Shown in pieces: positions 19,038-34,300 of a stretch of DNA of 60,927 bases. The DNA is taken from contig NZ_LBMD01000026.1 in assembly GCF_001293645.1 (NCBI RefSeq), forward strand, positions 1 through 60,927, written 5' to 3'. Numbering within the stretch: position 1 is the stretch's first letter; each line of letters starts with the position of its first letter. The stretch comes from Bacillus sp. CHD6a (GTDB taxonomy: Bacteria; Bacillota; Bacilli; Bacillales; Bacillaceae_I). The notes below the pieces were generated by a model. The model saw nothing but the letters and a program-made list of their open reading frames with translations. It was not told the DNA's origin and made no database searches. The translations under genes were made by a program, and so were the position numbers.

Positions 19038-19067
19038 TTAATTTACCTCCTTCCCAATTATCGGGTT

Positions 19068-19283
<216 letters not shown>

Positions 19284-19823
19284 TTATTTTTGGAATGGCA
19301 TTCCGAATGATGTTAAAAGCTCACGAGCTTCTTCATCAGTGTTAGCAGTAGTAACGATAACGATATCCATACCACGAACCTTGCTAACTTTATCGTAATC
19401 AATTTCAGGGAAGATAAGTTGTTCTTTCACTCCAAGAGTGTAGTTTCCACGACCGTCGAAAGACTTTTTAGAGATTCCACGGAAGTCACGAACACGTGGT
19501 AGGGAAACAGATACTAACTTATCTAGGAATTCGTACATACGCTCACCGCGTAATGTAACTTTCGCACCGATAGGCATTCCTTCACGAAGACGGAAACCAG
19601 CGATAGATTTTTTAGCTCTTGTTACAACAGGTTTTTGACCAGTGATTGAAGATAACTCTTCAACAGCTGCGTCTAAAGCCTTGGAGTTTGCTACTGCATC
19701 ACCAACACCCATGTTGATAACGATTTTCTCAAGCTTTGGAGCTTGCATCACAGATTTATAGTTAAACTTGCCCATTAGAGCAGGAATAATTTCGCTTTGA
19801 TACTTTTCTTTTAGGCGGTTCAT
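19284..19823 (-). CDS. rplE: 50S ribosomal protein L5
   Basis: Length 179 aa, [23 protein letters not shown] at 19823 with AGGAGG upstream; the TTG codon directly before it is not needed. It binds 5S rRNA and contacts the P-site tRNA region. Confidence 0.98.
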   Translation of the reverse strand: MNRLKEKYQSEIIPALMGKFNYKSVMQAPKLEKIVINMGVGDAVANSKALDAAVEELSSITGQKPVVTRAKKSIAGFRLREGMPIGAKVTLRGERMYEFLDKLVSVSLPRVRDFRGISKKSFDGRGNYTLGVKEQLIFPEIDYDKVSKVRGMDIVIVTTANTDEEARELLTSFGMPFQK

Positions 19824-19849
19824 CAAAAGTACCTCCTTTCTTAAACGTT

Positions 19850-20161
19850 CTATTTATCTAATTGTTCACCTGATTTTGTTGCAACACGTACTTTTTTACC
19901 GTCTACTACCTTGTATCCTACACGAGTCGGTTCACCGGACTTAGGATCTAAAGGCATAACGTTTGATACATGAATAGGTGCCTCACGGTTGATGATTCCA
20001 CCTTGAGGATTTTCTTGAGATGGTTTAGCGTGCTTTTTGATCACGTTGATTCCTTCTACAAGAACACGGTCTTTCTTAGGATAAGATTCAAGGATAACTC
20101 CTTGTTTCCCTTTATCCTTACCAGAGATAACTACAACTTTATCACCTTTTTTGACATGCAT
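19850..20161 (-). CDS. rplX: 50S ribosomal protein L24
   Basis: Length 103 aa with a KOW motif at the start ([20 protein letters not shown]), an early assembly protein. The ATG at 20161 follows AGGAGG; the longer frame would start upstream of that site. Confidence 0.98.
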   Translation of the reverse strand: MHVKKGDKVVVISGKDKGKQGVILESYPKKDRVLVEGINVIKKHAKPSQENPQGGIINREAPIHVSNVMPLDPKSGEPTRVGYKVVDGKKVRVATKSGEQLDK

Positions 20162-20198
20162 CCTTTCGCACCTCCTTGACAAACATCTTTTCGATTTA

Positions 20199-20567
20199 TT
20201 ACAGAACTTCTGGAGCTAAAGATACAATCTTCATGTAGTTGTTATCACGTAGTTCACGTGCAACTGGGCCGAAGATACGAGTTCCACGAGGGCTCTTATC
20301 ATCCTTGATGATTACGCATGCGTTCTCATCGAAACGGATGTATGAACCGTCATTACGACGAACTCCGCGCTTTGTACGTACTACAACAGCTTTCACTACG
20401 TCACCTTTTTTAACAACGCCTCCTGGTGTTGCTTGTTTCACTGTACAAACAATTACATCACCAATGTTAGCGTAGCGACGACCAGATCCACCTAGTACTT
20501 TAATAGCAAGCACTTCGCGAGCACCTGAGTTATCAGCAACTTTCAAACGAGATTCTTGTTGAATCAT
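20199..20567 (-). CDS. rplN: 50S ribosomal protein L14
   Basis: Length 122 aa, [20 protein letters not shown]. It forms part of the subunit interface and lies between rpsQ and rplX. Confidence 0.98.
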   Translation of the reverse strand: MIQQESRLKVADNSGAREVLAIKVLGGSGRRYANIGDVIVCTVKQATPGGVVKKGDVVKAVVVRTKRGVRRNDGSYIRFDENACVIIKDDKSPRGTRIFGPVARELRDNNYMKIVSLAPEVL

Positions 20568-20609
20568 GCATGGTACCTCCCTTCGGAATTAAATATCCGA
20601 ACTTATATA

Positions 20610-20873
20610 TTAGATAATTACAGCTTTCTCTACAACCTCTAGCAAACGGAAACGCTTCGTAGAAGATAATGGACGAGTCTCCATGATTTTTACGATGTCG
20701 CCAGTTTTTGCTGTGCTATTCTCATCATGCGCTTTGTACTTTTTAGAGTACTTAACACGTTTGCCGTAGAGTGGGTGAGTTTTGTAAGTTTCAACTAGTA
20801 CAGTGATTGTTTTATCCATTTTATCGGAAACAACACGACCAGTGTAAACTTTACGTTGGTTACGTTCACTCAT
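20610..20873 (-). CDS. rpsQ: 30S ribosomal protein S17
   Basis: Length 87 aa, an OB-fold protein with the [14 protein letters not shown] segment. It lies between rpmC and rplN. Confidence 0.98.
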   Translation of the reverse strand: MSERNQRKVYTGRVVSDKMDKTITVLVETYKTHPLYGKRVKYSKKYKAHDENSTAKTGDIVKIMETRPLSSTKRFRLLEVVEKAVII

Positions 20874-20893
20874 TTTCGCGAACCTCCTCTTGA

Positions 20894-22177
<1,284 letters not shown>

Positions 22178-22180
22178 TGG

Positions 22181-22537
<357 letters not shown>

Positions 22538-22541
22538 CTAA

Positions 22542-22820
22542 TTAGCGTTTTGTTTTCTTATCATCATTTCCGTGACCTTTGTAAGCACGAGATGGAGCGA
22601 ATTCTCCAAGCTTGTGACCTACCATGTCTTCTGTCACATATACAGGTACGTGTTTACGGCCATCATATACAGCGATTGTATGTCCGATAAATTGTGGGAA
22701 AATAGTAGAACGACGAGACCAAGTTTTAACAACTTGTTTACCCTCAGTTTCATTTAACTTTTCAATCTTGTTCATTAAATGATCATCTACAAAAGGCCCT
22801 TTTTTCAAGCTGCGACCCAT
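22542..22820 (-). CDS. rpsS: 30S ribosomal protein S19
   Basis: Length 92 aa, starting [20 protein letters not shown]. It lies in the 30S head in the order rplB-rpsS-rplV. Confidence 0.98.
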   Translation of the reverse strand: MGRSLKKGPFVDDHLMNKIEKLNETEGKQVVKTWSRRSTIFPQFIGHTIAVYDGRKHVPVYVTEDMVGHKLGEFAPSRAYKGHGNDDKKTKR

Positions 22821-22877
22821 GTGGAAACCTCCCTTCGTGATTGCTCTACGGCTCCGTTGAACCGTAGTACAACCCCG

Positions 22878-23735
<858 letters not shown>

Positions 23736-23746
23736 TTATTTTTGTA

Positions 23747-24034
23747 TTAAACCTCGAAGAATTCGATTTCTTTGCTATCAGCTTTTAAAGTTACGATAGC
23801 TTTTCTACGACGGTTAGTTAATCCGCTATGACGACCTACACGACGGAATTTACCTTTGTAGTTCATGATGTTTACTTTTTCAACATCTACGCCAAAGATC
23901 GCTTCAACAGCATCTTTAACTTCAGTTTTATTAGCTCTAACATCTACTTCAAAAGTATATTTCTTTTCAGTCATTAAATCTGTAGAACGCTCAGTAATCA
24001 CGGGGCGCTTAAGAACATCACGATGATCTCTCAT
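23747..24034 (-). CDS. rplW: 50S ribosomal protein L23
   Basis: Length 95 aa, [20 protein letters not shown]. It is the tunnel-exit docking site for trigger factor. Its ATG overlaps the rplD stop (TAATG). Confidence 0.98.
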   Translation of the reverse strand: MRDHRDVLKRPVITERSTDLMTEKKYTFEVDVRANKTEVKDAVEAIFGVDVEKVNIMNYKGKFRRVGRHSGLTNRRRKAIVTLKADSKEIEFFEV

Positions 24035-24657
24035 TATGCAAGCACCTCCTCTAATTTTTGAACAGCGTCTTTCGTAAAGATTACTTTATCGTGGTTTACA
24101 ACGTCTAATACGTTCACACCAGTTACTGTAACAACTGTTACTCCAGGGATGTTACGAGCAGATAAAGCAACGTTTTCGTCAGCGTCAGCTGTTACGATCA
24201 ACGCTTTACGATTGATTTCTAAACCTTTTAATACAGAAGTCATTTCTTTTGTTTTTGGTGCATCAAAAGCTAATCCTTCTAATACTAATAGTTCGTTTTC
24301 TAATACCTTAGATGATAGTGCAGACTTGATAGCTAAGCGACGAACTTTTTTAGGAAGTTTGTAGCTGTAGCTTCTTGGTGTAGGACCGAATACGATACCA
24401 CCACCACGCCATTGTGGAGAGCGGATAGATCCTTGACGAGCACGACCAGTACCCTTTTGACGCCATGGTTTGCGTCCACCACCTGCTACTTCAGAACGTC
24501 CTTTTACTTTTGCAGTACCTTGACGTTGAGATGCTCTTTGCATTACGATCGCATCGAACAATACGCTGTTATTTGGCTCAATACCGAATACAGCATCTGC
24601 TAATTCAACTTCACCAACGTTTGCGCCAGTTTGGTTGTATAATGCTACTTTAGGCAT
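24034..24657 (-). CDS. rplD: 50S ribosomal protein L4
   Basis: Length 207 aa. The tunnel loop contains [20 protein letters not shown], including the Lys/Gln region altered in macrolide-resistant strains elsewhere but intact here. In E. coli L4 also represses the S10 operon; the Bacillus mechanism differs. Confidence 0.98.
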   Translation of the reverse strand: MPKVALYNQTGANVGEVELADAVFGIEPNNSVLFDAIVMQRASQRQGTAKVKGRSEVAGGGRKPWRQKGTGRARQGSIRSPQWRGGGIVFGPTPRSYSYKLPKKVRRLAIKSALSSKVLENELLVLEGLAFDAPKTKEMTSVLKGLEINRKALIVTADADENVALSARNIPGVTVVTVTGVNVLDVVNHDKVIFTKDAVQKLEEVLA

Positions 24658-24682
24658 TTGTAGTTCCTCCTTTCCTAAACAA

Positions 24683-25303
24683 TTAGTTTGCTTTTATAGC
24701 ACTTTTAATTGTGATTAAAGATTTTTTTGGACCAGGTACGTTACCTTTTACAAGTAATAGGTTACGTTCTGCGTCTACTTTCACGATCTCAAGGTTCTGG
24801 ATAGTGATGCGCTCTCCACCCATACGTCCAGGTAATAGTTTACCTTTGAATACACGGTTTGGAGCAACAGGTCCCATAGAACCAGGACGACGGTGATAAC
24901 GGGAACCGTGACTCATAGGGCCGCGAGATTGTCCGTGGCGCTTGATAGAGCCTTGGAAACCTTTACCCTTTGAAATTCCTGTTACATCTACTACATCGCC
25001 TTCTGCGAAAATATCAACTTTGACTTCTTGACCAACTTCTAAGCTAGCTCCACTGATTTCACGAATGAAGCGCTTAGGTGCTGTGTTCGCTTTAGCAACA
25101 TGGCCTTTTAATGGCTTGTTCGCTAATTTATCGCGCTTGTCAGCAAAACCAATCTGAACCGCTTCGTATCCGTCTGTTTCAACAGTTTTAACTTGAAGTA
25201 CAACGTTTGGTGTAGCTTCAATTACTGTTACAGGGATAAGATCGCCGTTTTCAGCAAAAACTTGAGTCATACCAACTTTTCTTCCTAAGATTCCTTTGGT
25301 CAT
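24683..25303 (-). CDS. rplC: 50S ribosomal protein L3
   Basis: Length 206 aa, [20 protein letters not shown]. The central extension [19 protein letters not shown] reaches toward the peptidyl-transferase centre. It lies between rpsJ and rplD. Confidence 0.98.
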   Translation of the reverse strand: MTKGILGRKVGMTQVFAENGDLIPVTVIEATPNVVLQVKTVETDGYEAVQIGFADKRDKLANKPLKGHVAKANTAPKRFIREISGASLEVGQEVKVDIFAEGDVVDVTGISKGKGFQGSIKRHGQSRGPMSHGSRYHRRPGSMGPVAPNRVFKGKLLPGRMGGERITIQNLEIVKVDAERNLLLVKGNVPGPKKSLITIKSAIKAN

Positions 25304-25340
25304 CAGTCACACCTCCTAGATTAATTAAGTAATTTATTGA

Positions 25341-25676
<336 letters not shown>

Positions 25677-25695
25677 TTATTGATAGACATTCTCC

Positions 25696-25757
25696 GTGAA
25701 AATTAACCTGTCACACTCGCCATGGCAAAGCGGCCGGGTGTGCCAGCAACCTTTCAC
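25696..25757 (-). promoter_or_regulatory. Structured leader of the S10 operon
   Basis: On the minus strand, GTGAAA (25752-25757) and TTTCAC (25696-25701) close a structure with inner pairings CACAC/GTGTG and the segment CCCGGCCGC then CCATGGCG. It starts about 24 bases into the transcript and ends 46 bases before rpsJ. Bacillus S10 transcripts carry a conserved leader at this place; identity as that leader is from recall of its look and place. Confidence 0.6.
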
Positions 25758-25786
25758 ATCATCGCAGTCAAAGACCAACATTACCT

Positions 25787-25815
25787 ATTATACATGGTGT
25801 TAATAGACAATGCAA
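25787..25815 (-). promoter_or_regulatory. SigA promoter of the S10 operon
   Basis: TTGCAT (25810-25815) and TATAAT (25787-25792) with a 17-base spacer. The -10 is perfect. Everything from rpsJ towards rplQ could be read from here. Confidence 0.85.
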
Positions 25816-26080
25816 CTATATTTCAAATAAATCTCTGAGCACTTTTCATATTATAACGAGAAGTGAGGTTTATTGCAACAAGTGGGCAAGAGATTTATTC
25901 GTTTCAGTTTTTTCCAGTGGAAGATGGTTGTTATTTATATAGAAGAAAGAGGTTATTTTGAGTATTATCATTGATGTTGTATGGGGCGTGATTCGGTGTG
26001 ATCGACGATTGGACCGGAGGGTACTGGCGGATGTAGTTGGATAATCATTATTAGTGGCCGATGAGGGCTGCTAATGTCAA
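25816..26080. other. Intergenic stretch between the S10 promoter and the 21-bp array
   Basis: I see no gene, terminator or promoter I would defend. B. subtilis has an extra gene (ybaC) between tuf and rpsJ; it is absent here. Confidence 0.5.
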
Positions 26081-26302
26081 TTGTCCGAAGTTTTCGTAAA
26101 GATGGCCGAAGTTTCTTTGAAATTGACCGAAGAAATCCGATAGTTGACCGAAGTTTTTCAGAATTTGACCGAATCAAAAATTAAATTGACCGAACCTCTA
26201 GTAAGAGTTGTCTGAACAGATTTATAGATTGACCGAACCTCCCCTTTAAGTTAGTAGTATTTGTCCGAAGGAAAGCGAAAAGTGACCGAACGATTTTTGC
26301 AG
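26081..26302. repeat. 21-bp spaced direct-repeat array with TTGACCGAA core
   Basis: Ten cores matching TTGACCGAA with up to three changes start at 26081, 26102, 26123, 26144, 26165, 26186, 26208, 26229, 26261 and 26282. The gaps are 21, 21, 21, 21, 21, 22, 21, 32 and 21. The 12 bases between cores vary freely, so the core alone is conserved. Every forward and reverse frame across it lacks a credible gene. Spacing equals two turns of DNA, so all but the last two cores face the same side of the helix. Confidence 0.9.
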
Positions 26303-26443
26303 CACATAAAACGAGGTGTTATTTATAAATATCTAACTATTATTAAAAGTTTTTTGTTTTATGACTACTTTTCATTCGGTATATAACATTACCAGTATTC
26401 CAAACAGCACCTCACCCTCCCACGCTCTCTTAAAAACAAAACC
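26303..26443. other. Intergenic stretch past the tuf terminator
   Basis: A/T-rich sequence between the 21-bp array and the tuf terminator; nothing recognisable. Confidence 0.4.
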
Positions 26444-26477
26444 AAAAAAACCGGCACCCCTCAATTGGGATGCCGGT
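26444..26477 (-). terminator. Terminator of tuf
   Basis: ACCGGCATCCC and GGGGTGCCGGT pair on the minus strand around an AATTGA loop, followed by seven T. It lies 30 bases past the stop codon. Confidence 0.9.
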
Positions 26478-26506
26478 CTATAAAAGATCTATGATAGATC
26501 CAAAGA

Positions 26507-27697
26507 TTACTCTTGGATAGTCGCTACAACGCCAGCGCCTACTGTACGTCCACCTTCACGAATAGAGAACTTAGTTCCTTCTTCGATAGCGATTGGAGAG
26601 ATAAGTTCAACAGTCATCTCAACGTTGTCGCCAGGCATAACCATTTCGATGCCTTCAGGTAGGTTACAAATACCAGTTACGTCAGTTGTACGGAAGTAGA
26701 ACTGAGGACGGTAGTTTGTGAAGAATGGAGTGTGACGTCCACCCTCTTCTTTAGATAATACGTAAACTTCAGCTTTGAACTTTGTGTGTGGAGTGATTGT
26801 ACCAGGCTTAGCTAATACTTGTCCACGTTGGATGTCGTCACGAGCAACTCCACGAAGAAGTGCACCGATGTTGTCTCCAGCTTCAGCATAGTCAAGAAGC
26901 TTACGGAACATTTCTACTCCAGTTACAGTAGTAGATTTAGGCTCTTCAGTTAAACCGATGATTTCGATAGTGTCACCAACTTTAACTTGTCCACGCTCAA
27001 CACGTCCAGTAGCAACTGTTCCACGACCAGTGATAGAGAATACGTCCTCAACTGGCATCATGAATGGCTTTTCAGTGTCACGAGCTGGTGTTGGGATGTA
27101 GTCATCAACTGCAGCCATAAGCTCAACGATTCTTTCTTCCCACTCAGCGTCTCCTTCAAGAGCTTTAAGAGCAGAACCTTTGATTACAGGAACATCGTCT
27201 CCAGGGAAATCGTACTCAGAAAGAAGGTCACGAACTTCCATTTCAACTAGTTCTAATAATTCTTCGTCGTCTACCATGTCGCATTTGTTTAAGAATACTA
27301 CTAGGTAAGGTACACCTACTTGACGAGAAAGAAGGATGTGCTCACGAGTTTGTGGCATTGGGCCGTCAGCAGCAGATACTACTAGGATTCCGCCGTCCAT
27401 TTGCGCAGCACCAGTGATCATGTTTTTAACATAGTCAGCATGTCCTGGGCAGTCAACGTGTGCATAGTGACGGTTGTCAGTTTCGTACTCAACGTGAGCT
27501 GTAGAAATTGTGATTCCACGCTCTCTTTCTTCTGGAGCAGCATCGATCATGTCGTATGCCATTGCAGCACCTTTACCGCTCTTCTTAGCAAGAACAGTAG
27601 TGATTGCAGCTGTTAAAGTTGTTTTACCGTGGTCAACGTGACCGATTGTACCGATATTTGCATGAGTCTTGGATCTATCGAATTTCTCTTTACCCAT
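26507..27697 (-). CDS. tuf: Elongation factor Tu
   Basis: Length 396 aa. GTPase motifs are GHVDHGKT (near 19-26), [11 protein letters not shown] and NKCDM. It delivers aminoacyl-tRNA to the ribosome. A promoter of its own overlaps the end of fusA, and a strong terminator follows, so tuf can be made separately from the str genes. Confidence 0.99.
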   Translation of the reverse strand: MGKEKFDRSKTHANIGTIGHVDHGKTTLTAAITTVLAKKSGKGAAMAYDMIDAAPEERERGITISTAHVEYETDNRHYAHVDCPGHADYVKNMITGAAQMDGGILVVSAADGPMPQTREHILLSRQVGVPYLVVFLNKCDMVDDEELLELVEMEVRDLLSEYDFPGDDVPVIKGSALKALEGDAEWEERIVELMAAVDDYIPTPARDTEKPFMMPVEDVFSITGRGTVATGRVERGQVKVGDTIEIIGLTEEPKSTTVTGVEMFRKLLDYAEAGDNIGALLRGVARDDIQRGQVLAKPGTITPHTKFKAEVYVLSKEEGGRHTPFFTNYRPQFYFRTTDVTGICNLPEGIEMVMPGDNVEMTVELISPIAIEEGTKFSIREGGRTVGAGVVATIQE

Positions 27698-27779
27698 TGT
27701 TATATCCTCCTTAGAATTTCATTAGTTTTTATTTTATATGTTATTAACAAGTGATTTCCACTTATTAACCTACATACTA

Positions 27780-27808
27780 TTTATAAAACAAGATTAGGTG
27801 AAAATCAA
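27780..27808 (-). promoter_or_regulatory. SigA promoter of tuf
   Basis: TTGATT (27803-27808) and TATAAA (27780-27785) with a 17-base spacer. The -35 box directly abuts the fusA stop codon. The 80-base leader contains an AAGTG/CACTT hairpin. Confidence 0.75.
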
Positions 27809-29887
27809 TTATTCACCTTTATTTTTTTTGATGATTTCTTCAGAAATCGATTTTGGTACTTCTTCATAGTGATCGAAATGCATTGTGAACACTCCACGTC
27901 CTTGTGTGTTAGAACGTAGGGATGTTGCATAACCAAACATTTCAGATAGTGGAACCATCGCACGAACTACTTGAGCGTTACCGCGAGCTTCCATACCTTC
28001 TACACGACCACGACGGGAAGTGATACCACCCATGATGTCTCCCATGTACTCTTCAGGTGTCACTACTTCAACTTTCATGACTGGCTCAAGGATTACAGGG
28101 TTACATTTGGATACTGCATTTTTAAGAGCTAAAGATGCAGCTACTTTAAACGCCATCTCAGAGGAGTCAACGTCATGGTAAGAACCATCAACCAATGCTG
28201 CTTTAACATCGATTAGAGGGTAACCAGCTAGTACACCGTTTTTCATAGAATCTTCAAGACCAGCTTGAACTGCAGGTACGTATTCACGAGGTACTACCCC
28301 ACCTACGATTTTGTTTTCAAATTCGAAGCCTTTTCCTTCTTCGTTTGGTTCGAATTCGATCCAAACGTGTCCGAATTGTCCACGTCCACCAGATTGACGA
28401 GCAAATTTACCTTCAACCTTAGCAGATCCGCGGAACGTTTCACGGTAAGCAACCTGAGGTGCACCAACGTTTGCTTCTACTTTGAATTCACGCTTCATAC
28501 GATCAACTAGGATATCAAGGTGAAGCTCACCCATACCTGCGATGATTGTTTGACCAGTTTCCTGATCTGTATGTGCACGGAAAGTAGGATCTTCTTCTTG
28601 TAGCTTTTGAAGAGCAGTTGTCATTTTGTCTTGGTCAGCCTTAGATTTAGGTTCAACAGACAATTGGATAACCGGCTCTGGGAATTCCATGGACTCCAAG
28701 ATAACTTGGTTTTTGTCGTCACATAGCGTGTCACCAGTAGTTGTGTCTTTAAGACCAACTGCAGCAGCGATATCTCCAGAATAAACAACAGGAATCTCTT
28801 CACGGCTGTTTGCGTGCATTTGCAGGATACGTCCTACACGCTCACGCTTACCTTTTGTAGAGTTGATTACGTAAGATCCGGAGTTTAATGTACCAGAGTA
28901 CACACGGAAGAACGTTAATTTACCTACATAAGGATCCGTCATAACTTTGAATGCAAGAGCGGCAAACGGGTTGTCGTCTCCAGATTCACGAGTTACTTCT
29001 TCTTCAGTGTCAGGAACGATACCTTTGATTGCAGGTACGTCTGTTGGCGCTGGAAGGTAATCGATAACAGCGTCAAGCATTAACTGTACACCTTTGTTTT
29101 TGAAAGCAGAACCACAGATTACTGGGTAGAAGTTAACGTCACAAGTACCTTTACGGATAGTCGCTTTCAACTCTTCAGTAGTAAGCTCTTCTCCTTCAAG
29201 GTATTTCATCATTAACTCTTCATCCAATTCTGCTACTGCTTCCACTAAGCGTTGACGATATTCGTCAGCTTTGTCTTTGTACTCAGCTGGAATATCTTTC
29301 GCTTCAGAACGAGTACCTAAATCATCTTCGTAGAAGAATGCTTTCATCTCTACTAAGTCGATGATTCCTTCAAACTCATCTTCAGCTCCGATAGGAAGTT
29401 GAATTGGATGAGCATTAGCTTGAAGGCGATCATGGATAGTTCCTACAGAATATAAGAAGTCTGCACCGATCTTGTCCATTTTGTTAACAAACACGATACG
29501 TGGAACACCATAAGTTGTAGCTTGGCGCCAAACTGTTTCAGTTTGAGGCTCAACTCCAGATTGCGCATCAAGAACTGCTACCGCACCATCAAGTACACGT
29601 AGGGAACGTTCTACTTCAACAGTGAAGTCTACGTGACCAGGTGTATCGATAATGTTTACGCGGTGACCTTTCCATTGAGCTGTTGTCGCAGCAGATGTGA
29701 TCGTGATTCCACGCTCTTGCTCCTGCTCCATCCAGTCCATTTGAGAAGCACCTTCGTGAGTTTCACCAATTTTGTGAATACGTCCTGTGTAGAACAAAAC
29801 ACGCTCAGTTGTTGTTGTTTTACCAGCATCGATGTGAGCCATGATACCGATATTACGTGTTTTATCTAAGGAGAACTCTCTTGCCAT
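27809..29887 (-). CDS. fusA: Elongation factor G
   Basis: Length 692 aa. G domain motifs are [13 protein letters not shown] (near 17-29), DTPGHVDF and NKMDK. Domains II-V follow; the domain IV tip segment is present ([12 protein letters not shown]). It drives translocation and, with RRF, ribosome recycling. Fusidic-acid contact segments look wild type. Confidence 0.99.
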   Translation of the reverse strand: MAREFSLDKTRNIGIMAHIDAGKTTTTERVLFYTGRIHKIGETHEGASQMDWMEQEQERGITITSAATTAQWKGHRVNIIDTPGHVDFTVEVERSLRVLDGAVAVLDAQSGVEPQTETVWRQATTYGVPRIVFVNKMDKIGADFLYSVGTIHDRLQANAHPIQLPIGAEDEFEGIIDLVEMKAFFYEDDLGTRSEAKDIPAEYKDKADEYRQRLVEAVAELDEELMMKYLEGEELTTEELKATIRKGTCDVNFYPVICGSAFKNKGVQLMLDAVIDYLPAPTDVPAIKGIVPDTEEEVTRESGDDNPFAALAFKVMTDPYVGKLTFFRVYSGTLNSGSYVINSTKGKRERVGRILQMHANSREEIPVVYSGDIAAAVGLKDTTTGDTLCDDKNQVILESMEFPEPVIQLSVEPKSKADQDKMTTALQKLQEEDPTFRAHTDQETGQTIIAGMGELHLDILVDRMKREFKVEANVGAPQVAYRETFRGSAKVEGKFARQSGGRGQFGHVWIEFEPNEEGKGFEFENKIVGGVVPREYVPAVQAGLEDSMKNGVLAGYPLIDVKAALVDGSYHDVDSSEMAFKVAASLALKNAVSKCNPVILEPVMKVEVVTPEEYMGDIMGGITSRRGRVEGMEARGNAQVVRAMVPLSEMFGYATSLRSNTQGRGVFTMHFDHYEEVPKSISEEIIKKNKGE

Positions 29888-29976
29888 AGTGTATTTCTCC
29901 TTCCTAAGTAACTAGATTTAATTTATACCGAAAGCTGTTAAGTACTTGTCTTAACAGCTCCAGATAATATGTGATC

Positions 29977-30447
29977 TTACCAGCGGTAGTGAGCAAACGC
30001 TTTGTTTGCTTCTGCCATTTTGTGCATATCTTCACGTTTCTTAACGGAAGCACCAGTGTTGTTAGCAGCATCAAGGATTTCATTAGCTAAACGCTCTTCC
30101 ATCGTTTTCTCTCCACGAAGACGAGAGTAGTTAACTAAATAACGAAGTCCAAGAGTTGTACGACGATCTGGGCGCACCTCTACAGGTACTTGGTAGTTTG
30201 CTCCACCTACACGACGTGCTCTAACTTCAAGAACAGGCATGATGTTTTTCATAGCTTGTTCGAACACTTCCATAGGTTCTTGTCCGGAACGCTCACCAAC
30301 TAGTTTGAATGCGTTATAGATGATAGCTTGAGATTTTCCTCTCTTACCATCGATCATTAATTTATTTACAAGACGAGTTACTAATTTAGAGTTGTATAAC
30401 GGATCTGGTAATACGTCTCTTTTTGCAACAGGGCCTTTACGTGGCAT
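29977..30447 (-). CDS. rpsG: 30S ribosomal protein S7
   Basis: Length 156 aa, [20 protein letters not shown]. It nucleates 30S head assembly and lines the E site. It lies between rpsL and fusA. Confidence 0.98.
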   Translation of the reverse strand: MPRKGPVAKRDVLPDPLYNSKLVTRLVNKLMIDGKRGKSQAIIYNAFKLVGERSGQEPMEVFEQAMKNIMPVLEVRARRVGGANYQVPVEVRPDRRTTLGLRYLVNYSRLRGEKTMEERLANEILDAANNTGASVKKREDMHKMAEANKAFAHYRW

Positions 30448-30496
30448 ATTATTTTCCTCCTTTCGGGTAACTTAATGTTAAGCAGTTTGAAGTTTA

Positions 30497-30943
<447 letters not shown>

Positions 30944-31021
30944 TTAAGACCACATATCCAGGTGGTTCATTTTTAGGTAAAAAACAAAGTCTTTGCGAAT
31001 CTACACTCACAAAAACAGTTT

Positions 31022-31270
31022 TTAATGAATGATCGCAACAGCGGAGGCACCCACTTCAATCCCGCAAGCTTTTCCGAGTTTTTTCATCGAATCTACTTTT
31101 AAGACTGGTATGTTGTGCTCATTAGCAGTTTGGACAACTTTCTGTGTGACAATCACATCAGCATCCTCTGCAATGACAACCTCTTTTACTGTTCCGGATT
31201 TCAGCGCCTTCACTGTTTGTTTGGTACCAACAATGAAGGTGTTTGCCTGCATCACTTTTTCATAAGACAT
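31022..31270 (-). CDS. rplGB: L7Ae-family kink-turn protein (YbxF, RplGB)
   Basis: Length 82 aa from ATG 31270 ([20 protein letters not shown]); GGAGG is 8 bases upstream. L7Ae/L30e fold with the conserved [12 protein letters not shown] segment. In B. subtilis YbxF binds kink-turn RNAs and associates with ribosomes. It is first in the str unit, behind its own promoter. Confidence 0.94.
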   Translation of the reverse strand: MSYEKVMQANTFIVGTKQTVKALKSGTVKEVVIAEDADVIVTQKVVQTANEHNIPVLKVDSMKKLGKACGIEVGASAVAIIH

Positions 31271-31313
31271 TAACATATCCTCCAAAGCAACAGGTTATAT
31301 AAGCACCTTTGCT

Positions 31314-31342
31314 ATATTACCATCTCTATTTTTGAATGTCAA
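31314..31342 (-). promoter_or_regulatory. SigA promoter of the str operon
   Basis: TTGACA (31337-31342) and TAATAT (31314-31319) with a 17-base spacer, directly downstream of the rpoC terminator. Confidence 0.85.
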
Positions 31343-31361
31343 CACTTTATCGAATAACATT

Positions 31362-31393
31362 GAAAAGATTGTCGGGGGCTGCCCGACAATCTT
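31362..31393 (-). terminator. Terminator after rpoC
   Basis: AAGATTGTCGGG pairs with CCCGACAATCTT around a short loop, followed by TTCAATG. The stem is long but the T-run is short, so some read-through into the str genes is possible. Confidence 0.75.
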
Positions 31394-31397
31394 CCTT

Positions 31398-34300
31398 TTA
31401 TTCTACTGTTACAGGTTCTTCCTGGCCCACTTCTTTCGTTAGATCGAATTTGCGGTAACGGTTCATACCTGTACCAGCTGGAACTAGTTTACCGATGATA
31501 ACATTCTCTTTAAGACCTAGTAATTCGTCTCGTTTTCCTTTAATTGCAGCGTCTGTCAGGACTCTAGTCGTTTCCTGGAAGGAAGCTGCAGATAGGAAGG
31601 AATCTGTTTCAAGAGAAGCTTTCGTGATTCCTAGTAATACCGGACGTCCAGTTGCAGGTGTTCTACCTTCAAGAAGTACACGTTCGTTTGCATCAGTGAA
31701 TTGGTGAACATCAAGCAGTGTTCCTGGTAGTACATCTGTATCACCAGCATCAATAACACGTACTTTACGTAGCATCTGGCGAACCATAACCTCTACGTGC
31801 TTGTCACCGATTTCTACCCCTTGCATACGGTATACTTTTTGAACTTCAAGCAATAGATACTCCTGTACAGATACCATATCTTTCACTTTCAGTAGTTCTT
31901 TCGGATCGATGGAACCTTCTGTTAGTTCCTGACCACGAGATACTTCTGAATTTACGCCGACTTTAAGGCGGCCAGTGTACGGTACTGTGTAGTTTCTCGT
32001 TTCCACTTCACCTTGGACAGTGATTTCTTGCTGGCGATCGCGACCTTCGTTGATGGAAGTAACTACACCATCAATTTCAGAGATGACCGCTTGACCTTTA
32101 GGATTACGCGCTTCGAAGATCTCTTGGATACGCGGTAAACCTTGAGTGATATCGTCTCCTGCAACCCCACCTGTATGGAATGTACGCATCGTCAACTGAG
32201 TTCCCGGCTCACCGATAGATTGGGCAGCGATGATACCTACTGCTTCTCCCACTTCTACTTCTAAGCCAGTCGCAAGGTTGCGGCCGTAACATTTTTTACA
32301 TACACCATGACGAGTGTCACATGTGAATACAGAGCGGATCCAAACATCTTCCACACCTGCTTCTACAATGGTTGTTGCAAGGTCTTCTGTTATTAGATCG
32401 TTCGATGCAACAAGAACTTCCCCAGTTTCAGGATGCTTGACAGCTTTTCTTGCATATCGGCCGACTAAACGCTCTTCTAGCTTTTCTACTACTTCTGTAC
32501 CATCTTTCAGAGCAGTAATGTGTAGACCGCGGTCTGTTCCACAATCCATCTCACGAACAATAACATCCTGCGCCACGTCTACCAGACGACGAGTCAAGTA
32601 ACCGGAATCGGCAGTTTTCAGGGCTGTATCGGCAAGACCTTTACGCGCACCGTGAGTAGAGATAAAGTATTCCAATACCGTAAGACCTTCACGGAAACTG
32701 GATTTGATCGGTAATTCAATGATACGTCCAGACGGATTGGCCATTAGTCCACGCATACCAGCTAACTGTGTAAAGTTAGATGCGTTACCACGGGCACCGG
32801 AATCACTCATCATGAAGATATGGTTTAGGCGTGGCAAGGACTCCATTAGTAACCCTTGGATCTTATCCTTCGCAGCACTCCAAATGGAGATAACGCGGTC
32901 ATAACGTTCTTCCTCTGTGATTAAACCACGGCGGAACTGCTTAAGAACCGTATCTACTTTTGTTTGTGCTTCCACCAAGATTTCATCTTTCTCTTTAAGA
33001 ACTACGATATCTGCTACACCAACCGTGATACCAGCTTTAGTAGAGTAACGGAATCCAAGGTTCTTCATACGGTCAAGCATTTCAGATGTTTGCGTGATCT
33101 TGAAGCGTTTAAACACTTCTGCAATGATGTTACCAAGGATTTTTTTCTTAAATGGATCGATTAATTCTTGTGCTTGGATTGCTTCTTTTACATTCGCACC
33201 TTTTTCTACAAAGTATTTATCAGGAGTGTTCACTTCTAAGTTGACCTTTGTAGGTTCGTTAATGTATGGGAATGACGGCGGCAGAATTTCGTTGAAGATC
33301 AACTTTCCTACTGTCGTAATTAGAAGCTTTTGTTTTTGCTCTTCGGTAAATGTTTCGTTATTTAAGGAACCTGCGTATACTGCTACACGAGTGTGTAGAT
33401 GTACATAGCCGTTTGAATAAGCGATAAGCGCTTCATTCGTATCCTTGAATACCATTCCTTCACCTACAGCATTTTCACGCTCTAGCGTTAAGTAGTAGTT
33501 ACCAAGCACCATATCCTGGGAAGGTGTTACTACTGGTTTTCCATCCTTAGGGTTAAGGATGTTTTGTGCAGCAAGCATCAAGATGCGTGCTTCAGCCTGT
33601 GCTTCAGCAGAAAGAGGTACGTGAACAGCCATTTGGTCACCGTCAAAGTCCGCGTTGTATGCAGTACATACAAGTGGGTGAAGACGGATAGCACGGCCTT
33701 CTACAAGTGTAGGTTCAAATGCTTGAATACCTAGTCTGTGTAGAGTTGGTGCGCGGTTTAGTAATACTGGATGTTCCTTGATAACGGATTCCAATACGTC
33801 CCAAACCTCTGGTTGTACGCGTTCAATCTTACGCTTCGCACTCTTAATGTTATGTGCAAGCCCGCGTTCTACAAGTTCTTTCATGACGAAAGGCTTGAAT
33901 AGCTCAAGGGCCATTTCTTTTGGTAATCCACATTGGTACATTTTCAGGTTAGGTCCTACTACGATAACGGAACGACCAGAGTAGTCAACACGTTTTCCTA
34001 GTAAGTTCTGACGGAAACGACCTTGCTTCCCTTTCAGCATGTGAGAAAGAGATTTCAATGGACGGTTACCAGGTCCTGTTACCGGACGGCCACGGCGACC
34101 ATTGTCGATAAGTGCGTCAACTGCTTCTTGTAACATACGTTTTTCGTTCTGTACGATGATGCTTGGAGCACCAAGGTCAAGAAGACGTTTTAAACGGTTG
34201 TTACGGTTGATTACACGGCGATACAAGTCATTCAAGTCGGAAGTCGCGAAACGACCACCATCCAATTGAACCATTGGACGTAATTCAGGAGGGATGACAG

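Noticed and set aside
25968-26177. Minus-strand open frame of 69 codons across the 21-bp array, reading as heptad repeats (SEKLRST, LRSISKK, LRPSLRK)
   Set aside because: The heptad look follows from a 21-base DNA repeat read in any frame. There is no ribosome site, the start would be TTG, and half of the frame lies outside the array with no sense.
26081-26302. CRISPR array
   Set aside because: Repeats are only 9 bases with 12-base spacers, far shorter than CRISPR repeats and spacers, and there are no cas genes.
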